NCBI RefSeq assembly: GCF_900102635.1
Contig: NZ_FMZQ01000010.1
Coordinates: forward strand, 145,330-209,329
Direction: 5' to 3'
Length of the DNA: 64,000 nucleotides
Origin: Ectopseudomonas chengduensis
Lineage (GTDB): Bacteria; Pseudomonadota; Gammaproteobacteria; Pseudomonadales; Pseudomonadaceae
The notes beneath the pieces are model-generated. The model was not told the origin of the DNA. It searched no databases and was given only the letters and a program-made list of their open reading frames with translations. The translations under genes and the position numbers were made by a program. Within the stretch, counting starts at the first letter, position 1; each line of letters starts with the position of its first letter. Below, one piece after another: positions 1-11,600 of the stretch.

Positions 1-1
1 C

Positions 2-1516
2 GTCAGTTCACTGACCATGGTGTCACGCGTGCTGGGGTTCGTGCGCGACACCATCATTGCCCGTACCTTCGGGGCCGGGGTGGCGTCGGATGCCTTCGTG
101 GTGGCCTTCAAACTGCCCAACCTGCTGCGCCGTATTTTTGCCGAAGGGGCGTTCTCGCAGGCCTTCGTGCCGATCCTGGCCGAGTACAAGATGCAGCAGG
201 GCGAGGAGGCCACACGTACTTTCGTTGCCTACGTCTCAGGTTTGCTGACCCTGGTGCTGGCGCTGGTCACGGCCATCGGCGTGCTCGCAGCGCCCTGGAT
301 CGTCTGGGCTACGGCACCGGGTTTTGCCGATGAGGCCGAGCGTTTCGAGCTGACCGTCGATCTGCTGCGGGTGACCTTTCCTTATATATTGCTGATCTCC
401 CTGTCATCGCTGGCCGGGGCCGTGCTCAATACCTGGAACCGTTTTTCGGTGCCTGCGTTCGTGCCGACGCTGCTCAACGTCAGCATGATCGTTTTCGCGC
501 TGTTTCTGACGCCCTATTTCGACCCGCCAATCATGGCGCTGGGCTGGGCGGTGCTGGTCGGCGGGCTGGCACAGTTGCTCTGGCAACTGCCGCACCTTAA
601 AAAGATCGGCATGCTGGTGCTGCCGCGCCTGAGTTTCGGTGATCTGGGCGTCTGGCGCGTGCTCAAGCAGATGGGGCCGGCGATCTTCGGCGTCTCGGTG
701 AGTCAGATTTCGCTGATCATCAACACCATCTTCGCCTCCTTCCTGGTGGCCGGCTCGGTGTCCTGGATGTATTACGCCGACCGCCTGATGGAGCTGCCCT
801 CGGGCGTGCTGGGCGTGGCACTGGGGACCATCCTGCTGCCGGCGCTATCGAAAACCTATGCGAGCAAGAATCGCGACGAGTACCGCCGCCTGCTCGATTG
901 GGGGCTGCGTTTGTGCTTTCTGCTGGTGCTGCCCTGCACCCTGGCGCTGGCGATTCTCGCCGAGCCGCTGGTGGTGTCGCTGTTCCAGTACGGCAAGTTC
1001 GGTGCAGAGGACGCGCTGATGACCCAGCGGGCACTGGTGGCTTATTCGGTCGGCCTGCTGGCGTTGATTCTGATCAAGATCCTCGCGCCCGGCTTCTATG
1101 CCCAGCAGAACATCAAGACACCGGTACGCATTGCCATCGTCAGCCTGCTGGCGACCCAGGCGATGAACGCGCTGTTCGTGTTCGGCCTGGATATGGCGCA
1201 CGTCGGCCTGGCGCTGGCGATCAGCCTGGCGGCCTGCCTGAATGCCGGCTTGCTGTACTGGCAGCTGCGTCGTGCCGATATCTTCCAGCCGCTGCCGGGC
1301 TGGGGGCTGTTTCTGCTCAAGCTGGTGGTCGCGGTGGCGGTGATGGTCGCTGTGTTACTGGGGCTGCTGCAGGTCATGCCAGCCTGGGCGGAAGGGGAAA
1401 TGCTCGTGCGCCTGTTGCGTCTCGGCGCGCTGGTGGCCGCTGGGCTGGTTGCTTACTTCGGCATGCTGCTCATATTGGGCTTCCGTCCGCGCGATTTTGC
1501 CCGGCGGGCCTTGTAG
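2..1516 (+). CDS. murJ: Lipid II flippase MurJ (5' end cut by window)
   Basis: Integral inner-membrane flippase that moves lipid II to the periplasmic face for peptidoglycan synthesis (MOP superfamily, formerly MviN). The frame is open to the window edge and reads [16 protein letters not shown] from base 2, so the Met at 17 is internal and about eight N-terminal residues lie outside. About 504 residues are visible against roughly 512 for the family. The protein is almost wholly hydrophobic with many transmembrane segments, and carries the conserved N-terminal RVLGFVRD segment and a PAF-type motif further on. It lies just upstream of ribF, the usual pseudomonad order. Confidence 0.95.
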   Translation, partial: VSSLTMVSRVLGFVRDTIIARTFGAGVASDAFVVAFKLPNLLRRIFAEGAFSQAFVPILAEYKMQQGEEATRTFVAYVSGLLTLVLALVTAIGVLAAPWIVWATAPGFADEAERFELTVDLLRVTFPYILLISLSSLAGAVLNTWNRFSVPAFVPTLLNVSMIVFALFLTPYFDPPIMALGWAVLVGGLAQLLWQLPHLKKIGMLVLPRLSFGDLGVWRVLKQMGPAIFGVSVSQISLIINTIFASFLVAGSVSWMYYADRLMELPSGVLGVALGTILLPALSKTYASKNRDEYRRLLDWGLRLCFLLVLPCTLALAILAEPLVVSLFQYGKFGAEDALMTQRALVAYSVGLLALILIKILAPGFYAQQNIKTPVRIAIVSLLATQAMNALFVFGLDMAHVGLALAISLAACLNAGLLYWQLRRADIFQPLPGWGLFLLKLVVAVAVMVAVLLGLLQVMPAWAEGEMLVRLLRLGALVAAGLVAYFGMLLILGFRPRDFARRAL

Positions 1517-1540
1517 CGGTTTCACGTATCGCGATGCCTG

Positions 1541-1567
1541 TTGTGCATGGCCTGCTGTGCGTATAAT
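1541..1567 (+). promoter_or_regulatory. Possible sigma-70 promoter for ribF-ileS-lspA-fkpB
   Basis: A perfect -10 hexamer TATAAT lies at 1562-1567, about 28 bases before the ribF start. The best -35 match is TTGTGC at 1541-1546, but the spacer is only 15 bases, so the assignment is tentative. It would drive the four tightly coupled genes that follow. Confidence 0.35.
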
Positions 1568-1595
1568 CGGCCACTTTGTGAACAAGAAGCGTGCT

Positions 1596-2546
1596 ATGCA
1601 GCTGGTTCGAGGTCTTCATAACCTGCAGCCCCAGGCGCGGGGCTGTGTGGTCACCATCGGTAATTTCGACGGCGTTCATCGTGGGCACCAGGCCATCCTG
1701 GCGCGCTTGCGCGAGCGTGCCGCGGAATTGGCCGTGCCCAGTTGCGTGGTGATTTTCGAGCCGCAGCCGCGTGAGTTCTTCGGTCCGGACACTGCTCCGG
1801 CGCGCCTCACCCGCCTGCGCGACAAGCTCGCCCTGCTGGCCGCCGAAGGCGTCGACATGGTGCTGTGCCTGGCCTTCAACCGCCGCTTGCGCGAGTTGTC
1901 GGCCGCCGAGTTCGTCCAGCGTGTGCTGGTCGACGGCCTGGGGGTGAAGGATCTGGAGATCGGCGACGATTTCCGCTTCGGCTGCGACCGTGCCGGGGAT
2001 TTCGAATTTCTCAAGGCCGCCGGCCAGCGTTACGGCTTCAGCGTCGACGCCTCGACCACCGTCGAAGTGCTCGGCGGCCGGGTCAGCAGCACACGCGTGC
2101 GCCAGGCGCTGGCCGATGGCGATTTCGAACTGGCTGAAGCCTTGCTCGGCCGGCCGTTTCGCATCGCCGGGCGCGTCCTGCACGGGCAGAAGCTCGGCCG
2201 CCAGCTCGATGCGCCGACAGCCAATATCCAGCTCAAGCGGCGCAAGGTGCCGCTGACCGGGGTCTATCTGGTGAGCTGTGACATCGATGGCGTGATTCAA
2301 CCGGGCGTCGCCAATATCGGCGTGCGCCCCAGTGTTGCCGGTGACGGCAGCGCCCATCTGGAAGTGCATCTTCTGGATTTTGCCGGCGATCTGTATGGCC
2401 GGCGTCTCTCGGTGGCTTTCCACCACAAGCTGCGTGATGAGCAGCGTTTCGCCTCGCTGGAGGCCTTGAAGGCGGCGATTGCCGCCGATATCGCCGCTGC
2501 CCGTGATTATTGGCAGAGCCACCCGCTGATGAAGAGCCCGAAATGA
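1596..2546 (+). CDS. ribF: Bifunctional riboflavin kinase / FAD synthetase
   Basis: Phosphorylates riboflavin to FMN and adenylates FMN to FAD. The 316-residue protein has the N-terminal nucleotidyltransferase motif [11 protein letters not shown] near residues 22-32 and the C-terminal flavokinase domain with [11 protein letters not shown] near residue 205. The open frame extends upstream to 1449, but the family N-terminus ([10 protein letters not shown]) begins at the ATG at 1596, so this start was chosen. The stop overlaps the ileS start (ATGA), pointing to translational coupling. Confidence 0.95.
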   Translation: MQLVRGLHNLQPQARGCVVTIGNFDGVHRGHQAILARLRERAAELAVPSCVVIFEPQPREFFGPDTAPARLTRLRDKLALLAAEGVDMVLCLAFNRRLRELSAAEFVQRVLVDGLGVKDLEIGDDFRFGCDRAGDFEFLKAAGQRYGFSVDASTTVEVLGGRVSSTRVRQALADGDFELAEALLGRPFRIAGRVLHGQKLGRQLDAPTANIQLKRRKVPLTGVYLVSCDIDGVIQPGVANIGVRPSVAGDGSAHLEVHLLDFAGDLYGRRLSVAFHHKLRDEQRFASLEALKAAIAADIAAARDYWQSHPLMKSPK

Positions 2547-5374
2547 CCGACTACAAAGCTACGCTGAACCTGCCCGATACCCAGTTCCCGATGAAGGCCG
2601 GCCTGCCGCAACGCGAGCCGCAGACCCTGCAGCGCTGGAACGAGATTGGCCTGTATAGCAAGCTGCGCAAGATTGGCGAAAATCGGCCGAAGTTCGTCCT
2701 GCACGACGGCCCGCCCTATGCCAACGGCAGCATCCACATCGGTCATGCGGTGAACAAGATCCTCAAGGACATCATCACCCGCTCCAAGACCCTGGCCGGT
2801 TTCGACGCGCCTTATGTGCCGGGTTGGGACTGCCACGGCCTGCCGATCGAGCACAAGGTCGAAACCACCTTCGGTAAGAACCAGCCGGCCGACCTGACCC
2901 GCGAGCGCTGCCGCACCTATGCCGGCGAGCAGATCGAAGGGCAGAAGGCCGACTTCATCCGCCTCGGTGTGCTCGGCGACTGGGACAATCCGTACAAGAC
3001 CATGGACTTTGCCAACGAGGCCGGCGAGATCCGCGCCCTGGCCGAGATGGTCAGGCAGGGCTTCGTGTTCAAGGGGCTGAAACCGGTGAACTGGTGCTTC
3101 GACTGCGGCTCGGCCCTGGCCGAGGCCGAGGTGGAATACCAAGACAAGAAGTCCGATGCCATCGACGTTGCCTTCCCCATCGAAGACGCGGGCAAATTAG
3201 CCGCCGCCTTCGGCCTCAGCGAGCTGAGCAAGCCGACCGCCATCGTCATCTGGACCACCACGCCCTGGACCATCCCGGCCAACCAGGCGCTCAACGTCCA
3301 CCCGGAATTCACCTACGCGCTGGTCGATACCGGCGAGCGCGTCCTGCTGCTGGCCGAGGAGCTGGTCGAGTCCTGCCTGCAGCGCTACGGCCTGCAAGGT
3401 CAGGTGATCGCTACCGCCCCCGGCGCGGCGCTGGAGCTGATCCGTTTCCGTCATCCGTTCTACGAGCGTTTCTCGCCGGTGTACCTGGCCGAATACGTCG
3501 AGCTGGGCGCCGGTACCGGTATCGTCCACTCGGCGCCGGCTTATGGTGAGGACGACTTCCGCACCTGCAAAGCCTACGGCATGAGCAACGACGACATTCT
3601 CAGCCCGGTGCAGAGCAATGGCGTCTACACCCCGGACCTGCCGTTCTTCGGTGGCCAGTTCATCTGGAAGGCCAACCCGGCCATCGTCGAGAAGCTGGCC
3701 GAAGTCGGCGCGCTGCTCAAGCACCAGCCGATCCAGCACAGCTACATGCATTGCTGGCGCCACAAGACGCCGCTGATCTACCGCGCTACCGCGCAGTGGT
3801 TCGTCGGTATGGACACTCAGCCCAAGCAGGGCGCTCCCCTGCGTGAGCGCGCGCTGGCCGCCATCGAGCAGACCCAGTTCGTCCCGGCCTGGGGTCAGGC
3901 GCGCCTGCACAGCATGATCGCCGGTCGTCCCGACTGGTGCATCTCGCGTCAGCGCAACTGGGGTGTACCGATCCCATTCTTCCTGCACAAGGCCACCGGC
4001 GAGTTGCACCCGCGCACCGTCGAGCTGATGGAAGAAGTCGCCAAGCGCGTCGAGCAAGAGGGCATCGAAGCTTGGTTCAAGCTCGACGCTGCCGAGCTGC
4101 TCGGCGCTGAAGCGGCTGACTACGACAAGATCAACGACACCCTCGATGTGTGGTTCGACTCCGGCACCACTCACTGGCATGTGCTGCGCGGCTCGCATGA
4201 CATGGGCCACACCACCGGCCCGCGCGCCGACCTGTACCTGGAAGGCTCGGACCAGCACCGCGGCTGGTTCCATTCGTCCCTGCTGACCGGCAGTGCTATC
4301 GATGGTCACGCGCCGTACAAGGCGCTGCTGACCCACGGCTTCGTGGTCGACGAGAACGGCCGCAAGATGTCCAAGTCGCTGGGTAACGTGGTTGCGCCGC
4401 AGGAGGTCAACGACAGCCTGGGCGCCGACATCATGCGCCTGTGGGTCGCGTCCACCGACTATTCCGGCGAGATGGCCGTGTCCAAGGTGATCCTGCAGCG
4501 CAGCGCCGATGCCTACCGCCGCATCCGCAACACCGCGCGCTTCATGCTGGCCAACCTCAATGGCTTCGATCCGGCCAAGGACCTGCTGCAGCCCGAGCAG
4601 ATGCTCGACCTCGATCGCTGGGCCGTCGACGCCGCCCTGCGCCTGCAGGAAGAGATCATCGAGGCCTACGCCGATTACCGCTTCTGGAACGTCTACTCCA
4701 AGGTGCATAACTTCTGCGTGCAGGAGCTGGGCGGCTTCTACCTGGACATCATCAAGGACCGCCAGTACACCACCGCCGCCGACAGCGTGGCGCGTCGCTC
4801 CTGCCAGAGCGCGCTGTTCCACATCAGCGAGGCGCTGGTGCGCTGGATCGCGCCGATCCTGGCCTTCACCGCCGAGGAAATCTGGCAGTTCCTGCCGGGC
4901 GAACGCAACGAGTCCGTCATGCTCAATACTTGGTACGCCGGCCTGCAGCGCCTGCCGGAAGGCTTCGAGCTGGATCGCGCTTATTGGGATCGCGTCATGG
5001 AGGTCAAGGCCGCGGTCAACAAGGAGCTGGAGAACCTGCGCACGGCCAAGGCCATCGGTGCCAGCCTGCAGGCTGAAGTGACCCTGTTCTGTGACGACGC
5101 CAAGCAGGCCGATCTGGCTAAGCTCGGCGACGAGCTGCGCTTTGCCCTGATCACCTCGGCGGCGCAGACCGCGCCGCTGGCCGATGCGCCGGCCGATGCG
5201 GTGGTGACCGAGGTCGAGGGCCTGAAGCTGAAGATCCTCAAATCCGCCCACGCCAAGTGCGGCCGTTGCTGGCACTTCCGCGCTGATGTCGGCAGTCATG
5301 CCGCGCATCCGGAGCTGTGCGGTCGTTGCGTGAGCAACATCGAAGGCGAGGGGGAGGTGCGCAAGCATGCCTGA
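2543..5374 (+). CDS. ileS: Isoleucyl-tRNA synthetase
   Basis: Class I aminoacyl-tRNA synthetase charging tRNA-Ile, cytoplasmic. The protein has 943 residues, the normal length. The HIGH signature is near residues 65-68 (SIHIGH), KMSKS near 607 ([10 protein letters not shown]), and the C-terminal zinc-binding pair CGRCW/CGRCV near residues 905-930. The editing domain ([11 protein letters not shown]) lies between. The ATG at 2543 overlaps the ribF stop; the longer open frame from 2510 lacks family similarity. The last bases overlap lspA. Confidence 0.97.
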   Translation: MTDYKATLNLPDTQFPMKAGLPQREPQTLQRWNEIGLYSKLRKIGENRPKFVLHDGPPYANGSIHIGHAVNKILKDIITRSKTLAGFDAPYVPGWDCHGLPIEHKVETTFGKNQPADLTRERCRTYAGEQIEGQKADFIRLGVLGDWDNPYKTMDFANEAGEIRALAEMVRQGFVFKGLKPVNWCFDCGSALAEAEVEYQDKKSDAIDVAFPIEDAGKLAAAFGLSELSKPTAIVIWTTTPWTIPANQALNVHPEFTYALVDTGERVLLLAEELVESCLQRYGLQGQVIATAPGAALELIRFRHPFYERFSPVYLAEYVELGAGTGIVHSAPAYGEDDFRTCKAYGMSNDDILSPVQSNGVYTPDLPFFGGQFIWKANPAIVEKLAEVGALLKHQPIQHSYMHCWRHKTPLIYRATAQWFVGMDTQPKQGAPLRERALAAIEQTQFVPAWGQARLHSMIAGRPDWCISRQRNWGVPIPFFLHKATGELHPRTVELMEEVAKRVEQEGIEAWFKLDAAELLGAEAADYDKINDTLDVWFDSGTTHWHVLRGSHDMGHTTGPRADLYLEGSDQHRGWFHSSLLTGSAIDGHAPYKALLTHGFVVDENGRKMSKSLGNVVAPQEVNDSLGADIMRLWVASTDYSGEMAVSKVILQRSADAYRRIRNTARFMLANLNGFDPAKDLLQPEQMLDLDRWAVDAALRLQEEIIEAYADYRFWNVYSKVHNFCVQELGGFYLDIIKDRQYTTAADSVARRSCQSALFHISEALVRWIAPILAFTAEEIWQFLPGERNESVMLNTWYAGLQRLPEGFELDRAYWDRVMEVKAAVNKELENLRTAKAIGASLQAEVTLFCDDAKQADLAKLGDELRFALITSAAQTAPLADAPADAVVTEVEGLKLKILKSAHAKCGRCWHFRADVGSHAAHPELCGRCVSNIEGEGEVRKHA

Positions 5375-5876
5375 GTCTTCGCGTTTCGGGCATCTGCCCT
5401 GGCTGCTGCTTAGCGTGCTGATTCTGGTCGCCGACCGCGTGACCAAGGACATCTTCGAGGGCACGCTGAGCATGTATCAGCGCATCGAAGTGATTCCTGG
5501 CTACTTCGACTGGACCCTGGCCTACAACACTGGCGCGGCCTTCAGCTTCCTGGCTGATGCCGCCGGCTGGCAGCGCTGGTTCTTTGCCGCTATCGCCATC
5601 GTCGTCAGCGTCGTGCTGGTAGTCTGGCTCAAGCGCCTCAAGCGTCACGAAACCCTGCTGGCCGTGGCGCTGGCCATGGTGCTGGGCGGCGCGTTGGGTA
5701 ACCTGTATGACCGCGTGGTGCTCGGCCATGTGGTCGACTTCATTCTGGTGCACTGGCAGAGCCGATGGTTCTTCCCGGCGTTCAATCTGGCCGACACCTT
5801 CATCACCATCGGCGCCATCCTGCTGGCGCTGGATATGTTCAAGAGCGACAAGTCCGCGAAGGAGGATGCGCAATGA
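5367..5876 (+). CDS. lspA: Lipoprotein signal peptidase (signal peptidase II)
   Basis: Inner-membrane aspartyl protease that removes signal peptides from diacylglyceryl-modified prolipoproteins. The 169-residue protein has four hydrophobic segments and both catalytic aspartates: D124 in HVVDF and D143 in FNLADTF, the same numbering as the P. aeruginosa enzyme. The conserved YNTGAAFS and GNLYDR motifs are present. The start lies inside the ileS 3' end (8-base overlap) and the stop overlaps the fkpB start, so the genes are co-translated. Confidence 0.96.
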   Translation: MPESSRFGHLPWLLLSVLILVADRVTKDIFEGTLSMYQRIEVIPGYFDWTLAYNTGAAFSFLADAAGWQRWFFAAIAIVVSVVLVVWLKRLKRHETLLAVALAMVLGGALGNLYDRVVLGHVVDFILVHWQSRWFFPAFNLADTFITIGAILLALDMFKSDKSAKEDAQ

Positions 5877-6319
5877 CAGACGTACGCATCGGTCCGGACA
5901 GGGAAGTGACCCTGCATTTCGCCCTCAAGCTGGAAAACGGCGATGTGGTCGACAGTACCTTCGACAAGCAACCGGCAACCTTCAAGGTCGGCGACGGCAA
6001 CCTGCTGCCTGGTTTCGAGCAGGCGCTGTACGGCTTCAAGGCCGGCGACAAGCGCTGCGTGCAGGTACAGCCGGAGCAGGGCTTCGGCCAGCCCAACCCG
6101 CAGAACGTGCAGATCATGCCGCGCAGCCAGTTCGACGGCATGGAGCTTTCCGAAGGCCTGCTGGTGATCTTCAACGATGCCGCCAATACCGAGCTGCCAG
6201 GCGTGGTCAAGGCGTTCGATGACAAGCAGGTGACCATCGACTTCAACCACCCGCTGGCCGGCAAGGTGCTGCAATTCGATGTGGAAATCATCGAGGTCAA
6301 GGCGCTGGATGCGGTGTAG
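5873..6319 (+). CDS. fkpB: FKBP-type peptidyl-prolyl isomerase (SlpA type)
   Basis: SlpA/FkpB-family FKBP fold with an inserted-in-flap domain, giving prolyl isomerase and chaperone activity. 148 residues. The core FKBP segment (VTLHFALKLENGDVVDSTF) is at residues 10-28, and LLPGFEQALYGFKAGDK follows near 44-60. No signal peptide is seen, so it is cytoplasmic. The start at 5873 overlaps the lspA stop (ATGA). In related pseudomonads ispH follows directly; here a toxin-antitoxin pair intervenes. Confidence 0.93.
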   Translation: MTDVRIGPDREVTLHFALKLENGDVVDSTFDKQPATFKVGDGNLLPGFEQALYGFKAGDKRCVQVQPEQGFGQPNPQNVQIMPRSQFDGMELSEGLLVIFNDAANTELPGVVKAFDDKQVTIDFNHPLAGKVLQFDVEIIEVKALDAV

Positions 6320-6348
6320 ACTGAACCTCTAACACGGAGGCCGCCCTT

Positions 6349-6543
6349 ATGAGTGTGCAACTTTCCCCCATCGTGTCGGAGTTCGAGACGCAGGAGCAGG
6401 CGGATAGTCATGATCGCTGGTTTCGCCGCAAGGTAAAGGAGTCTTTGGATGACTCGCGTCCTGGTGTTCCGCATGACCAAGTGATGGCAGAAATGGAAGC
6501 CATCATTGTTCAGGCTGAAGCTCGGCAGCGAGGCCGTGGCTGA
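6349..6543 (+). CDS. Probable type II antitoxin, partner of ParE/RelE-like toxin
   Basis: Small 64-residue acidic/helical protein directly in front of a ParE/RelE-fold toxin. The two overlap by one base (TGATG at 6541-6545), the typical coupling of type II toxin-antitoxin pairs. A good ribosome site GGAGG lies 8 bases before the ATG. The sequence (WFRRKVKESLDDSRPGVPHDQVMAEME) resembles the short RelB/ParD-like antitoxins annotated as stabilisation proteins. The family call rests mainly on size and context. Confidence 0.75.
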   Translation: MSVQLSPIVSEFETQEQADSHDRWFRRKVKESLDDSRPGVPHDQVMAEMEAIIVQAEARQRGRG

Positions 6544-6818
6544 TGTTGCCAATCATCTGGCGCGATAGCGCCAGAGCCGACTTGGCGGAAATCATCCGTT
6601 ATATCGCTGATGAAGCCCCACAGGCTGCCAGGCAGCTTAAGAATTACCTTGAATCTGCCGTCTTGCCGTTGGCTGAACACCCCTATCTGTATCGTTCCGG
6701 TCGGGTTCCCGGCACTCGCGAGCTGGTCGCCCATCCCAACTATGTCTTGGTCTACAGGGTGGCGGCCGAGTGCATAGAAGTGGTCAGCGTCCTTCATTCT
6801 CGCCAAGAATATCCTTGA
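6543..6818 (+). CDS. ParE/RelE-superfamily toxin
   Basis: 91-residue protein with the ParE/RelE fold pattern: an N-terminal strand and helix (IIWRDSARADLAEIIRYIAD), a conserved LAEHPYLYRSGRVPGTRELV segment, and the C-terminal strands YVLVYRV...IEVVSVLHSRQEYP. Members inhibit DNA gyrase (ParE) or cleave mRNA on ribosomes (RelE); the sequence looks closer to ParE, with an RxxY-type C-terminus. The start overlaps the antitoxin stop. The pair sits between housekeeping genes fkpB and ispH, implying later insertion. Confidence 0.85.
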   Translation: MLPIIWRDSARADLAEIIRYIADEAPQAARQLKNYLESAVLPLAEHPYLYRSGRVPGTRELVAHPNYVLVYRVAAECIEVVSVLHSRQEYP

Positions 6819-6869
6819 GCCTTTGAATCACTCTGCATTCAATGCGCGGTGTAAATCGAGACAATCAAC

Positions 6870-7814
6870 ATGCATATCAAACTCGCCAATCCCCGTGGCT
6901 TCTGCGCCGGCGTCGACCGTGCCATCGAAATCGTCAACCGCGCCCTGGAAGTCTTCGGCCCGCCGATCTACGTGCGCCATGAAGTGGTGCACAACAAGTT
7001 CGTGGTCGAGGACCTGCGTGCCCGCGGCGCGGTATTTGTCGAAGAGCTGGACCAGGTGCCGGACGACGTCATCGTCATCTTCAGTGCCCACGGCGTCTCC
7101 AAGGCCGTGCGCGACGAGGCGGCCCGGCGTGGCCTCAGGGTGTTCGACGCCACCTGCCCGCTGGTGACCAAGGTGCATATGGAAGTGGTGCGCTACAGCC
7201 GGGAAGGCCGTGAGTGCATCCTTATCGGCCACGAAGGCCACCCGGAAGTCGAAGGCACCATGGGCCAGTATGACGCCAGCAACGGCGGCGCCATCTACCT
7301 GGTGGAAGACGAGGCCGACGTCGCCGAGCTGCAGGTGCGCAACCCCGAGAACCTGGCGTTCGTCACCCAGACCACCCTGTCGATGGACGACACCAGCAAG
7401 GTGATCGACGCCCTGCGCAGCAAGTTCCCCGCGATTGGCGGCCCGCGCAAGGACGATATCTGCTACGCCACGCAGAACCGTCAGGATGCAGTCAAGCAAC
7501 TGGCCAGCGAGTGCGACGTGCTGCTGGTCGTCGGCAGCCCCAACAGCTCCAACTCCAACCGCCTGCGCGAACTGGCCGAGCGCATGGGCACGCCGGCCTA
7601 CCTGATCGACGGTGCCGAAGACCTCAAGCGTGAGTGGTTCGATGGGGTAAGCGGGATAGGCATCACTGCAGGCGCTTCCGCGCCAGAAGTGCTGGTGCGT
7701 GGCGTGGTTGATCAACTGCGCGCTTGGGGGGCGGAAGGGGAGACGGAACTTGATGGGCGGCCGGAGAACATTACGTTCTCGATGCCGAAGGAGTTGAGGG
7801 TCAAAGCCTTGTGA
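6870..7814 (+). CDS. ispH: 4-hydroxy-3-methylbut-2-enyl diphosphate reductase
   Basis: Last enzyme of the MEP pathway, producing IPP and DMAPP from HMBPP with a 4Fe-4S cluster. 314 residues. The three cluster ligands are visible: C12 (GFCAGVDRA), C96 (DATCPLVT) and the cysteine in [10 protein letters not shown] near residue 197. The catalytic Glu region VEGTMGQY is intact. The gene converges on the minor pilin cluster. The 81-base gap to pilE shows no clear terminator. Confidence 0.97.
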   Translation: MHIKLANPRGFCAGVDRAIEIVNRALEVFGPPIYVRHEVVHNKFVVEDLRARGAVFVEELDQVPDDVIVIFSAHGVSKAVRDEAARRGLRVFDATCPLVTKVHMEVVRYSREGRECILIGHEGHPEVEGTMGQYDASNGGAIYLVEDEADVAELQVRNPENLAFVTQTTLSMDDTSKVIDALRSKFPAIGGPRKDDICYATQNRQDAVKQLASECDVLLVVGSPNSSNSNRLRELAERMGTPAYLIDGAEDLKREWFDGVSGIGITAGASAPEVLVRGVVDQLRAWGAEGETELDGRPENITFSMPKELRVKAL

Positions 7815-7895
7815 CCGAGCCTATAGCAGGGGCGAAGTTCACTTTTACAGCAAGCCTATGTCTTAGCCCCCTATAAGGCACACGCTCAGAGCGCG

Positions 7896-8303
7896 TTACC
7901 GCCAGCACTCTTCGACACCATTGGCACCTGTGACGGTGCGTGTGCCCTGCTGGTTCAGGGCAAGAGTACCGCATCCGGTGTCTCTGGTTTGCGAGTTGAT
8001 AGGTGTTGCGGTCATGGTGAATTGCACGGGGTTAGCATTGGCGGTGATGGCTAACTGGTAAAGTGCATTCTGCGAGTTTGCAGAGGCGAAGCCTAGTTCC
8101 GCGATGGTTGTGGCGTAGCGACTGTTCTGAGTGAAGAAGCGCTCTTGTCGAGCAGCCGCTTCCGCCAGTAATGCCTGCCCTTCCGTCCTATTGGAGCGCA
8201 GAACATAGTTCTGGTAGCTGGGTATTGCGATGCTGGCCAGTACGCCAATGATAATGACCGTTATCATCAGCTCGATCAGGGTGAAACCCGACTGTTTATT
8301 CAT
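7896..8303 (-). CDS. pilE: Type IV pilus minor pilin PilE
   Basis: 135-residue prepilin with leader MNKQSG, cleavage before F (G|FTLIELM), Glu at mature position 5 and a long hydrophobic N-terminal helix. It is processed by PilD and forms part of the minor-pilin tip complex that primes pilus assembly. The C-terminal domain has a cysteine pair (DTGCGTLAL...VEECWR) that would form the D-loop disulphide. The start at 8303 overlaps pilY2 by 8 bases; the longer upstream frame is not pilin-like. Last gene of the minor pilin operon. Confidence 0.92.
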   Translation of the reverse strand: MNKQSGFTLIELMITVIIIGVLASIAIPSYQNYVLRSNRTEGQALLAEAAARQERFFTQNSRYATTIAELGFASANSQNALYQLAITANANPVQFTMTATPINSQTRDTGCGTLALNQQGTRTVTGANGVEECWR

Positions 8304-8625
8304 TATCCATCTCACTTTGCATCTGTATTTGCTCTTCAGGGCTAGGTTGTCTGAGGATGGCCACTGAGTCGAGTTTCGGGAACGGCGTCGCGTGACTGCC
8401 GGATGCTGCGATGACACTTCCCGGGCGTAGCTGATATATAACCGGCCCGCCGGTCGGCACCAGGCTTTCCGGGACGCGGTTGGGCAGTTGGTAACGCTTT
8501 CCGTCGATAGTGATAAGGGATTTCTCCAGTTCGATCCTCTGTACCGCGCCGGAAATCTCAAAAGTTTCGGCGTTTGCAGTGAAGGCTACGAGCAGGAAAA
8601 GGACGCTGCTGATCAAGGATTTCAT
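8296..8625 (-). CDS. pilY2: PilY2, small secreted pilus biogenesis protein
   Basis: 109-residue protein with a cleavable signal peptide ([20 protein letters not shown]) and a small beta-rich domain containing [11 protein letters not shown]. It sits in the position of P. aeruginosa pilY2 between pilY1 and pilE; its role in fimbrial biogenesis is known genetically but not mechanistically. A GTG at 8631 is also in frame, but GGGAGA is 6 bases from the ATG at 8625, which favours that start. Confidence 0.85.
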   Translation of the reverse strand: MKSLISSVLFLLVAFTANAETFEISGAVQRIELEKSLITIDGKRYQLPNRVPESLVPTGGPVIYQLRPGSVIAASGSHATPFPKLDSVAILRQPSPEEQIQMQSEMDNE

Positions 8626-8627
8626 AC

Positions 8628-11600
8628 TCACTCTCCCAGGATCCGCCAGTTCTGGCGCCCGCGAGATGCAGGGCCGAAATCGAGGCGTTCACGCTGAATG
8701 CTGTCAGGAGTGTTGAAGAATGCGTCTTTGCCGACAATGGCGGGGCTGCCGAAACCGGGGACCCTGACACTGGAGACGGTGCGGCCCTGATAAGAGTCCT
8801 GCGCGGTAACGTAATTGTTCCCGCTCAGGTCCAGGACGTTGAACTGGGTGGCGCCTCCCGTGTAGGCATCGATTGCCATGAACCAGCGATCAATACCGGA
8901 GCTGCACGGGTCAGCATTGGGCGTGGTCGTTGCCGCGAACAGCACGTTGGATCGAGCGCTCATGTCGGTTACGACCATTTCACCTTTCAAGGTAGAGCCT
9001 TCTTTCAGATCCAGGAACCAGCCATATTTGCTCACTCCTTCGGCTGGATTGCCGTTGACGTACCATTCCACCGGGTTCTGGCTTAGCAGGCGGATCTCCC
9101 GGCTGGTCGAGGTGCTGCTGTCAGTATCCTCGAAGGTGGCCGTGATTGCTGTCTCCATGTTCTGCTGAACCAGCTGGTTGCGAGTGACGCTGGGCGTGGT
9201 TGTCGCATTCTGGCCAGCGGTTTGCCTATCCCAGATGCCATAGATAGTCATCGCCTGGCTGGTGTTGGCCTGGGCGTCGGTGGTTTCTATGTATTTACCG
9301 GTACCCACAGATACGATGTGGCCGAGACCGGTTGGGTGGCGAACGATGGTGGGTGCTGCAGTGATTGGTTGGCGGTTGGTATTCGTAGCGCTGAAGAGTG
9401 GCCTTGCGCCAAAGGCTGCGCGGAAGGTGTTGGCCGAAACCGGGGCGTCTGGGTTCACCACGAATGGCTCGCTCCTCGAGGCATCGAACAAGTCGAAGCG
9501 CCACAGATTGCCTTGCAAATCCCCCGCATACACGTAATCGGTAACTAGGTCGCCATTAATGTCGACAGCGCGTGGGGTTGAAAGGCCATTGATGACGTTA
9601 TCTGCGCCAACGGTGATCTTTTTGGAAACACTACCATCGGCGGCATCGAGAATGAACAGTGCTGCTCTGTCGTTGGTACTGTTGTAACCGTTGCTTAGGA
9701 TCACGCTCCATTTACCGTTGTGCAGCTTGGTGATGATCGGCTCGGGGAAGCTGAAGCCCAGATCGGTATCATCGGTGGAGCTGAACTCCCACAGCAGGCG
9801 TACGTCGGTCGGGTCAGTGATATCCAATGCGAACACCGAGCGACCACCACCACGCAGTGTGCCGACCAGGATGGTGCGCCAGACACCGTTGATGACCACA
9901 TCCCCGACGACGGGGGTTCCGTCTACATAGAACTCATGAGTGGTGCCATAGCTCTTGTCGGTCAGCTTATTTAGCTTGGGAATGACAGCAGTGGGGATAT
10001 AGGCAAAAACTTCATCGCCGGACTCATCAAACCCATGCAGCATGCCGTCATTGGCACCGACATAAATACGCTTGGGGCGTCCGGCTTTGTCGCTGCGGAA
10101 CTTGGCGTAAGCCTCGTTACCGGGACCTGCGGCCTGATCCATCAGATAAGCCAGGCGATCAGGTGCACCGACAACAACCGGGCTAGAGTGAATGATGTCG
10201 CCCAGTAGATAGGTGCGCTCGCGAAAGGTCGTGTTCTCTCGGGAGCGATCACCGCGAAGGAAGTCGACGCGCTGAGAGCCCAGGCTATCGACGACGCCGT
10301 TGACGTTGCGGTTCAATACATCCTGTTGGGCAGCGCTGAGATTCTTCCAGGTGAAATCGGCAAGGGACGAGTTCCTGTTGATCTTGATGTTGCGGCTCCC
10401 TGGACTCTGTGCCTGCAGTCTGCTGCGGGCATTCCAGCCGAGTGTCAGCGCTCCGTTGGAGTCCACGTCGTACTTGATCAACTCACCGCTCCAGTTATCG
10501 CTGGAGAAGCGTGCATAGTAGGCCTCGTTGCCGGCGCTGGTAACGGCTGACTCCAGGGAGACAGCCGATGCCGATGTGTCTCGATCCGCGATGCGACTGA
10601 GAATGGTCTTGAACGCAGTAACCATGTCTTCAGGTGAGTCCACGCTGAAAAACTCGCCACGAGAGTTGACTGCTGCGTGCCAAAGGTCATAGACATTGTT
10701 GGCACTGTCAGAGCCGGCGTTTGGCCAGGCGGTGGTGCCGGCGGCAAGATTTTCATAACCACCTGCGAAGGTGCTGCCAGCCCATGCTGGATTGCTCAGG
10801 CTGCGGGTCAGGCCAAGCCCGAGTGTGTAGGTGACCAGATGCTGCCAGGTTGCCGGGTTGTTGCGTGCATCCCAGTATTCGGTCGTAGCGTTGGCATTCT
10901 TGTAGGGAATGTAGGGTTTCAGTTCGTTGGCAATGTTGGGCTGTGCATCCTCGGCCCAGTACTTGAAGGCCACGTCTGCCACGGTGTTCGAGACAGAGTC
11001 TCGGAAAGGTGCTCGAGGGGTGTAAGCAGTACCGTCTGGCAGGGCCGCTATCGAAGTATTGTCGACGTTGCCGACGTTGAAGCCGCTGTCACCGTTCCAT
11101 ATGCCATCGGTCATCAGAATATGGTAGGACGGTCGGCAGGCATACTGGGGATTGCTTGTGCTTCCAGGCTCTGCGGCAAAGGGGCCGTTGACGCCGGTGT
11201 TCTTGAGAAATTCACCCGCACGTTGCGCGGCGCCGCGCAACGGCGTGCCGCCGCTACCGCGAATATCGGACAGCCAGGAGAAGAATTCTTGTCTATGGCT
11301 GTTGGCAAAATTACGCAGAGAGTTGCTGTAATTTGTGCCTGACGCGCCTCTGCATGTTCCGCTCAAGTTGCCGAGATTGGTACAGGAGTTGAGCATCTGC
11401 CAGGTAACGCGGACATTTTCGGGCAGGGTATAGAAAGCAAGGTTGGCGGCGCTGGCGGTGGCAAGCGAGCGGGTACGGTAGAAGGAGTACCAGTTAGCGA
11501 AGTTCTGCTGCTCTTCCGCGCCGACATCGACACGTCGATAGCAATCATTATTGCTAATGGCGCCGTTGTTACAGAGGCTACCGTCATAGACGTAGTAATA

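Noticed and set aside
3197..5473. 758-codon minus-strand frame across ileS
   Set aside because: Shadow of ileS in G/C-rich DNA; low-complexity composition, no motif, and ileS motifs fully explain the region.
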